Assembly (NCBI RefSeq): GCF_022965805.1
Contig: NC_133108.1
Span: 19,728,056 to 19,792,055 of the forward strand
Reading direction: 5' to 3'
Source: Primulina eburnea
Taxonomy: Eukaryota > Streptophyta > Magnoliopsida > Lamiales > Gesneriaceae
DNA: 64,000 nucleotides
Shown here: positions 59,064 through 64,000 of the stretch, piece after piece
Numbering within the stretch: position 1 is the stretch's first letter
How the letters are laid out: each line of letters begins with the position of its first letter
Notes under the pieces: model-generated
The model's database searches: none
Told to the model about the DNA's origin: nothing
What the model saw: the letters and a program-made list of their open reading frames with translations, nothing else
Program-made: the position numbers and the translations under genes

Positions 59064-60850
59064 TGTCAATTTGTACTGAAAAGTAAAAACAGATAAATGT
59101 TGGTGATTATTTTAAAATATTTAGTAAGATATGAAGTTTGGACTTTTACTTCATAAATATTTGCTCCCACTGTTTTGACATCTTTCACTACCCTCTAGTG
59201 AAAACGGGAAACTCCTTTCCTCAGTAGGTACGTAAGGTCCAATTAGCGAATTATGATCCCGAATAATATCAGCCAATCACAATTCCTAAAAGGTAGTTTC
59301 CAATTGCATCACAATGCAACCCTCTACGTAAACTTTTGTCTCACGTTTGATTAGGACCCAATAATATGACGTCGTTCATCTTCACATGTCAAGCCTTACC
59401 CATCGATGTTGAACCTTAATGGACGGTCGCCATGAGTTCCCCCAATAATATGAGCCGAAATCATGGGAGTTCCACGTAGTTCACATCACCATGTCAATGG
59501 ATGTCACAGCTTTCCGGCACCCAAAGCTCCCCCAATAATATGAGCCGAGCCCCGTGTACGGGTAGCGTTCATCATGCACCCATTGTCGATGGAAGACAAG
59601 GAAATTATAAACGAATTTATAATTCCCCTTTTCGGGCTTGATATTAATTTTGAATCTTATTCAAAATGAGGGTTTTTAATTTTGAAAGGTCTCATCATTA
59701 ATTTTATTTTAAAAGCTCGCCATGTTTGATCGTATGTTTGCCTGATTCATGCAACTTTGTTATTATCATAATAATAACGCACATACTCATTATTTATAAC
59801 ATATCATGCATATATTATAAACAGTAAACAAACAAGGATGATCAATCGCCCCAATACTAACGGACCGTGTGAGCTAAACACGGGCCTAGGTCCAATCCTA
59901 GAGAAATGCACAAGATGCAAATGCAACTATTACATAAGCTTCCAATATTTACATGTCTTCGATCTTCATAATCATCATGGCCACCATCTTCCAATCTTGA
60001 TCATCCACTATACTAATATTTACAAATAAATATCCATGGCAAATAGGGATACATCTCATGGGGTGGGAACGGGCCATAAACCAAGCCCACTTTATAAATT
60101 GATAATTATTACAATCATTCAACACAAAATATCCTAGCATACACCTAGCAAATTGGGCTTGGGCTTTTGATCATCCTTCATGCATAATATCACATATCAT
60201 ACACCATCAATTAATTATCACAATAATTAATTGATCCAATATTATATATCTTGATCCAATCACTAACCGCCACGATTATAAACTAAATTAACAAAGTATA
60301 CAAACACCTTTGTCTACTTTCCAATTAATTTATTTATAACCGAATTTCTTGTAAATCACCATTTACTATAAATATTTAAAGTCCAACTTAAAATATTTAT
60401 TTCATGAGAAAATATTTGCAACTTTTGTAATTTTAAACTTAAGGGCCCAAAAACTTATTTTTTTCACCAAAAACATTTTAGCCCATTTAAAATCACAAAC
60501 ATGTTAGCCATCCAATGGCCCAACAACTCAAGGCCCATGATACTTTGTTATTCCAAAACACTTTTGGAAACCCTAGCCGTCATCGCCGTCGCCGGAGCTC
60601 CGTCGCCGGATTCCGGCCAACATGCAAAAAATTTTTTTTTTATTTTTCTGAAACTTTCGGGCAGCCCGAAGGCTGCCCCATTTTGTTGCCCGAAAAACTC
60701 GGGCAGCCCGGAAAAACTCGGGCAGCAACAAGCTGCCCGAAATAAACATTTTCGGCCATTGAGTTTTTGTTGCAAAAATTATGTTCTCATGCGGTTAAAA
60801 ATCAATCTCAACATAATATTATGTATTTGCTACACAAAAACGTAACCTAA
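59064..60850 (-). other. Long copia 5' leader
   Basis: About 1.8 kb between PBS and gag, without a convincing ORF. It holds a CCCCCAATAATATGAGCCGA motif twice (about 59438 and 59529) and a CGGGCAGC repeat patch (60657-60741). ORFs at 60501-60845 on both strands lie across that patch and lack any recognised similarity. Confidence 0.7.
60657..60741. repeat. CGGGCAGC / GCTGCCCG inverted motif patch
   Basis: Five CGGGCAGC or GCTGCCCG octamers (plus one degenerate) in both orientations within 85 bp, so several GC-rich stem-loops are possible in the element leader RNA. Confidence 0.75.
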
Positions 60851-60862
60851 GCTCGGATACCA
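60851..60862 (-). other. Copia primer-binding site
   Basis: Minus-strand TGGTATCCGAGC, 2 nt after the LTR end; it differs by one base from the initiator-Met PBS TGGTATCAGAGC. Confidence 0.9.
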
Positions 60863-60864
60863 CT

Positions 60865-63014
60865 TGAAAGGGGATCGGTTACGGTGACCAGAAGCGTAAC
60901 GGAAGTTTCAGAAATCGAATTTTAAGGGAAAAATTTCGGCCAGCATGAGTTTGGTGTAGCAAATATAAAAACACAACTATGTCATACATAGGGTGTAAGA
61001 AAATCGTTACCTATCAACCTCTTGAGGTTGATGATGGCTCCAACTAAGGTGTAAACACCTTAGCTCTTGAAGGTAGACAATCTACAAGCTTCACATTTCT
61101 TTTGGACTCCTTTCTTCCAATCAAGCCCACCACCAACTAGGTAGATCCACCTTACACTTGCACTAGAAAATGTATGGCATTTTTCTTTGAGAAGTGAGTG
61201 TTTTTCTCCAACAATTGAAGAACACAAAATGAAAGAAAAAAATGGAGAGAAAAATGAAGAGAGGATTTCGGCCATTGTATGTGTGGGAGGAGAGAAGGAA
61301 GACTAGACTTGGTTGTGGGAAAAGTTGTTTCAAAAAGTTGCATGCCATGCCTTGAAACTCAAAAAGTAGTCTCCCAACCTTTCACCTCCCATGCATGCAT
61401 ATTATAAGGTTTTTATCAAAATAAAAACCATGGACTAAATTTAATTATCTCAAACATATTTGAGACTAATTAAACATTACTTGAATTTACCCAAGTCCCA
61501 CTAGTTAAATAATTAATTTAAATTGAGCTCTACAAGACTCAATATAATTTAATTAATTCAACACTTGAATTAATTTAATTATTTGGACTCTACTAGGTCC
61601 ACTAGTGTTTAATTAATTCAACACTTGAATTAATTTAATTTAGTCCATAATAATGTTTATGAAAATCACAATTTTCAAATACATTATTCACTCGGCCAAA
61701 TTTTAATTTAGGAACACTTCCATAAATCAAAATTTACATTTCTCTCATAGAAGTCATACTTCTATTTTTCTTTACACTTATAAACTCATTTATAAGTCGT
61801 TCAACACATTGAACTATTTTCTCCTTTATAGAAGTCATACTTCTAATTTTCCTTACGCTTATAAACTCCTTTATAAGCCATTCAACACATTGAACTATTT
61901 TTACTTCTCAACGGGATCTAGAAAGCTAGTACTTGTGTGGCCCTCAATGGTTCATTGATACAACTAGCCGTGGGTTCACATCTCCATGTGATTCGGACTA
62001 AACATGTCCTTGTATGAGCATACCCCAATTGCTCCATTCTTGCTTATCAACACCTTGATAACAACAACGTCAGAACTCAAGTCTGATATTACCCAACCAA
62101 TCATGTTAAACGCCTAGCAGCATCGCTTACATGATTACCTAGGTATCAAATGATAGTGCCTGCAAGAACCATTCAATTATGGTTAGCGTACAGTACGGTC
62201 CCTTCAACTCATATATCCCGATCGATTCGACAACCATTGGTTTATCGAGAGTTGTCAATGAATCGATACTATGTGTCATGTCGTAGTTGCATCGATGGTG
62301 TAATCTATGAAACCCTTTCATAATTACCACCATACTCTGGCCAGAGATTTCGATCTACATACACATGATAACACATAGGATATCCATACCCGAAGGTAAG
62401 CGGTGAATCCCCGACTACAATGCATCGACTCCTATGTGTTTCGACAGAACACCCAACCTTGCCACCTGATGACCCCATAAGAGTCGGTAAACAAGTCAAA
62501 GTGTAATTCTAGCACATAGAGTCTCAATGTTGTCCCGGGTCATAAGGACTAATTCTGTACAACCATAAACCAGGACTTTTCCACTCGATAAGTGAGAACC
62601 ACTTGGAAAATCCTTTTATGGAGGGTTGTTCAGTGCACTCTACAAGGAGCACCTATCTGCATGTTCGGACATCACAATGTCCCCTACCAATGAAACATGG
62701 TACTCACATCGCAGATACTAGTCTCTAACTCGAGCGGCCTATATCCTTCTTAGTGGCGGCTGAATCGACTAGGAACCGTTTAGAATATACAGTATTACAA
62801 ATATGAGTTTCATGATACTCATCATATGAGCATCTCATATTCTTTCTACTATTTGTATATTCAAGGGCTTTATCTATGCAACTAGCATGGGTATACAGAT
62901 AAAGATTTGCCAAAATAATAATTTCAAATATTATTAAAATAAAGATTGCTTATACATAGAGTTTCATTGTGAACACTCGGCCAACACTTGGCTCGACGGG
63001 CACCTACTCTAACA
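60865..63014 (-). mobile_element. Copia 5' LTR (complete, 2150 bp)
   Basis: Minus-strand start TGTTAGAGTAGG at 63014, end CCCCTTTCA at 60865. Preceded in element direction by GGTTA (63015-63019 complement), the same TSD that follows the 3' LTR at 37330. Hairpin chain 61408-61895; U5 hairpins 61044-61063 and 61013-61032. Confidence 0.96.
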
Positions 63015-63788
63015 TAACCAACTTATTCTTAAATATGTCTTCGATTATACAATGTCTACGGTAGTAGAAACACCATATCTGAATCATATAAAGTTCTGAC
63101 AACATCATAAATTCAAAACATCTCAAAACGTAACAAAACTTACGTCCTTGTATAGCTTTAGTCGAAAGGAGTTCAATACCGCTTTCGGATTCGAGTTCTG
63201 ACACACGGATTCTTCGTAAACCAAATTCTAAACTCAAGAACTAAACTTTCTCCCTCAATTGTCGATTTTTTCTTGAAAAGTGAGAGGAAGACACGAATCC
63301 ATCTATATATATAGCTTGCATGCCATGAAAAACGTGGCCTCATTCTTCTTGTTACACGCATGACCGCGGGTGCGGTAGTGCAAGGAGCGCGGGTGCGCTC
63401 ATGCAATGTCTATCCTTCCTTTTCCCGAAAGCTTAGACCGCGGGTGCGGTGTCATCACCGCGGGTGCCCTCTGGCTAGCACCGCGGGTGCGCTCCAACTC
63501 CAGTAGCAACACTCGTACCTACTGGACATCTACCACGGGTGCGGTACATCTTAGACCACGGGTGCGGTACCACCACCGCGGGTGCGGTCTTGTTCTTACC
63601 GCGGGTGTGGTTGCATCGCGGGTGCGGTGATGCTTCGACCTTTCTTGCAAAAATCCACAATTGAATGACCGCGGGTGCACTCCTGTTCTGGGCGCGGGTG
63701 CGGTCTTGCAAACCATATTTTCTCATGTCTTTTCTTCCCTCATTGCATGTTATGCGTTTTCTCAATTCTATACTTCTTGGGCATTACA
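63015..63788 (-). mobile_element. Gypsy solo LTR, 5' part (other part at 37330-38653)
   Basis: Minus-strand start TGTAATGCCCAAGAAG at 63788; CG motif cluster 63363-63704, TATA-like box 63303-63315, ACGTAA/TTACGT repeat 63128-63145. Interrupted at 63015 by the copia element. Flanked at its start by the TSD GTAGA (complement of 63789-63793). Confidence 0.92.
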
Positions 63789-64000
63789 TCTACTGTGGCA
63801 TTCTAATTACTCTGACCACTTATCTGACATCAATCTGTGTCATTTGGTCATGTTTGTACGTTATCTGGTACAAACTAATAAATATAGATTGAACAATATG
63901 TCAATCATAATCATATTATATCACAATCTGGAAAATATTGGGATAATCTCATTACGAAATTCATCGAAATATACTTCCCATGTCGAATCAGAAATATACT
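63789..64000 (-). pseudogene. G1 internal region, runs off the window
   Basis: Homologous to the internal sequence at about 5400-5610, same family, no open frame. It joins 38654-39222 when the solo LTR and copia insertions and the inversion are undone. Confidence 0.8.

Noticed and set aside
60501..60845. 114-residue ORF in the copia leader
   Set aside because: It crosses the CGGGCAGC patch, overlaps an opposite-strand ORF and shows no recognisable domain.

Overview
The window is repeat-derived DNA from a flowering-plant nuclear genome. Evidence: long LTR retrotransposons of both superfamilies (Ty1/copia and Ty3/gypsy) with initiator-Met tRNA primer-binding sites, polypurine tracts and 5-bp target-site duplications (TSDs), tRNA-derived SINE copies, very AT-rich LTR interiors and no host gene. 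The species cannot be named from the sequence. No intact cellular gene, rRNA or functional tRNA was found.

The dominant feature is a satellite whose ~364-bp unit is a piece of a Ty3/gypsy integrase core. It occurs as a block of about 44 units on the minus strand (17654-33565), a block of about 39 units on the plus strand (43661-57560), and about four interrupted plus-strand units at the left (1660-2560, 10425-10599, 15602-15887). The blocks carry higher-order repeats of 4, 8 and 9 units. Each unit is one base out of frame with the next, ends in a TGA at the junction, and in the blocks has lost the second catalytic Asp. The array is therefore a satellite, not a gene family.

Layout. 1-1430: copia LTR remnant. 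1431-1659: other LTR fragment. 1660-15887: satellite units split by a gypsy element (2561-10424, TSD CATGG) and by a copia LTR (10600-15601). That LTR itself holds a palindromic SINE pair, a solo gypsy LTR (11546-13672, TSD GTTAC) and a further SINE-like repeat. 15888-17653: mosaic of LTR ends. 17654-33565: minus array. 33566-37329: 3' half of a copia element (reverse transcriptase, RNase H, LTR). 37330-43660: gypsy LTR and internal pieces, including a solo LTR (39413-41624, TSD AAAGG). 43661-57560: plus array. 57561-63014: 5' half of a copia element on the minus strand (LTR, PBS, gag, protease remnants). 63015-64000: gypsy LTR and internal sequence, minus strand.

The two copia halves belong to one insertion. 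Their LTRs are both 2150 bp, and their outer flanks carry the same TSD (GGTTA). The gypsy LTR they interrupt rejoins across them and has its own matching TSD (GTAGA). A single inversion of about 24 kb (33566-57560), with one breakpoint in copia pol and one in the satellite, explains this. Undoing it restores one continuous minus-strand array of about 83 units in correct higher-order phase. Order of events: satellite expansion, gypsy insertion into it, solo-LTR insertion, copia insertion, inversion.

Both LTR families contain short stem-loops whose stems stay paired while the bases change between copies. These are the best candidates here for undescribed functional RNA elements.
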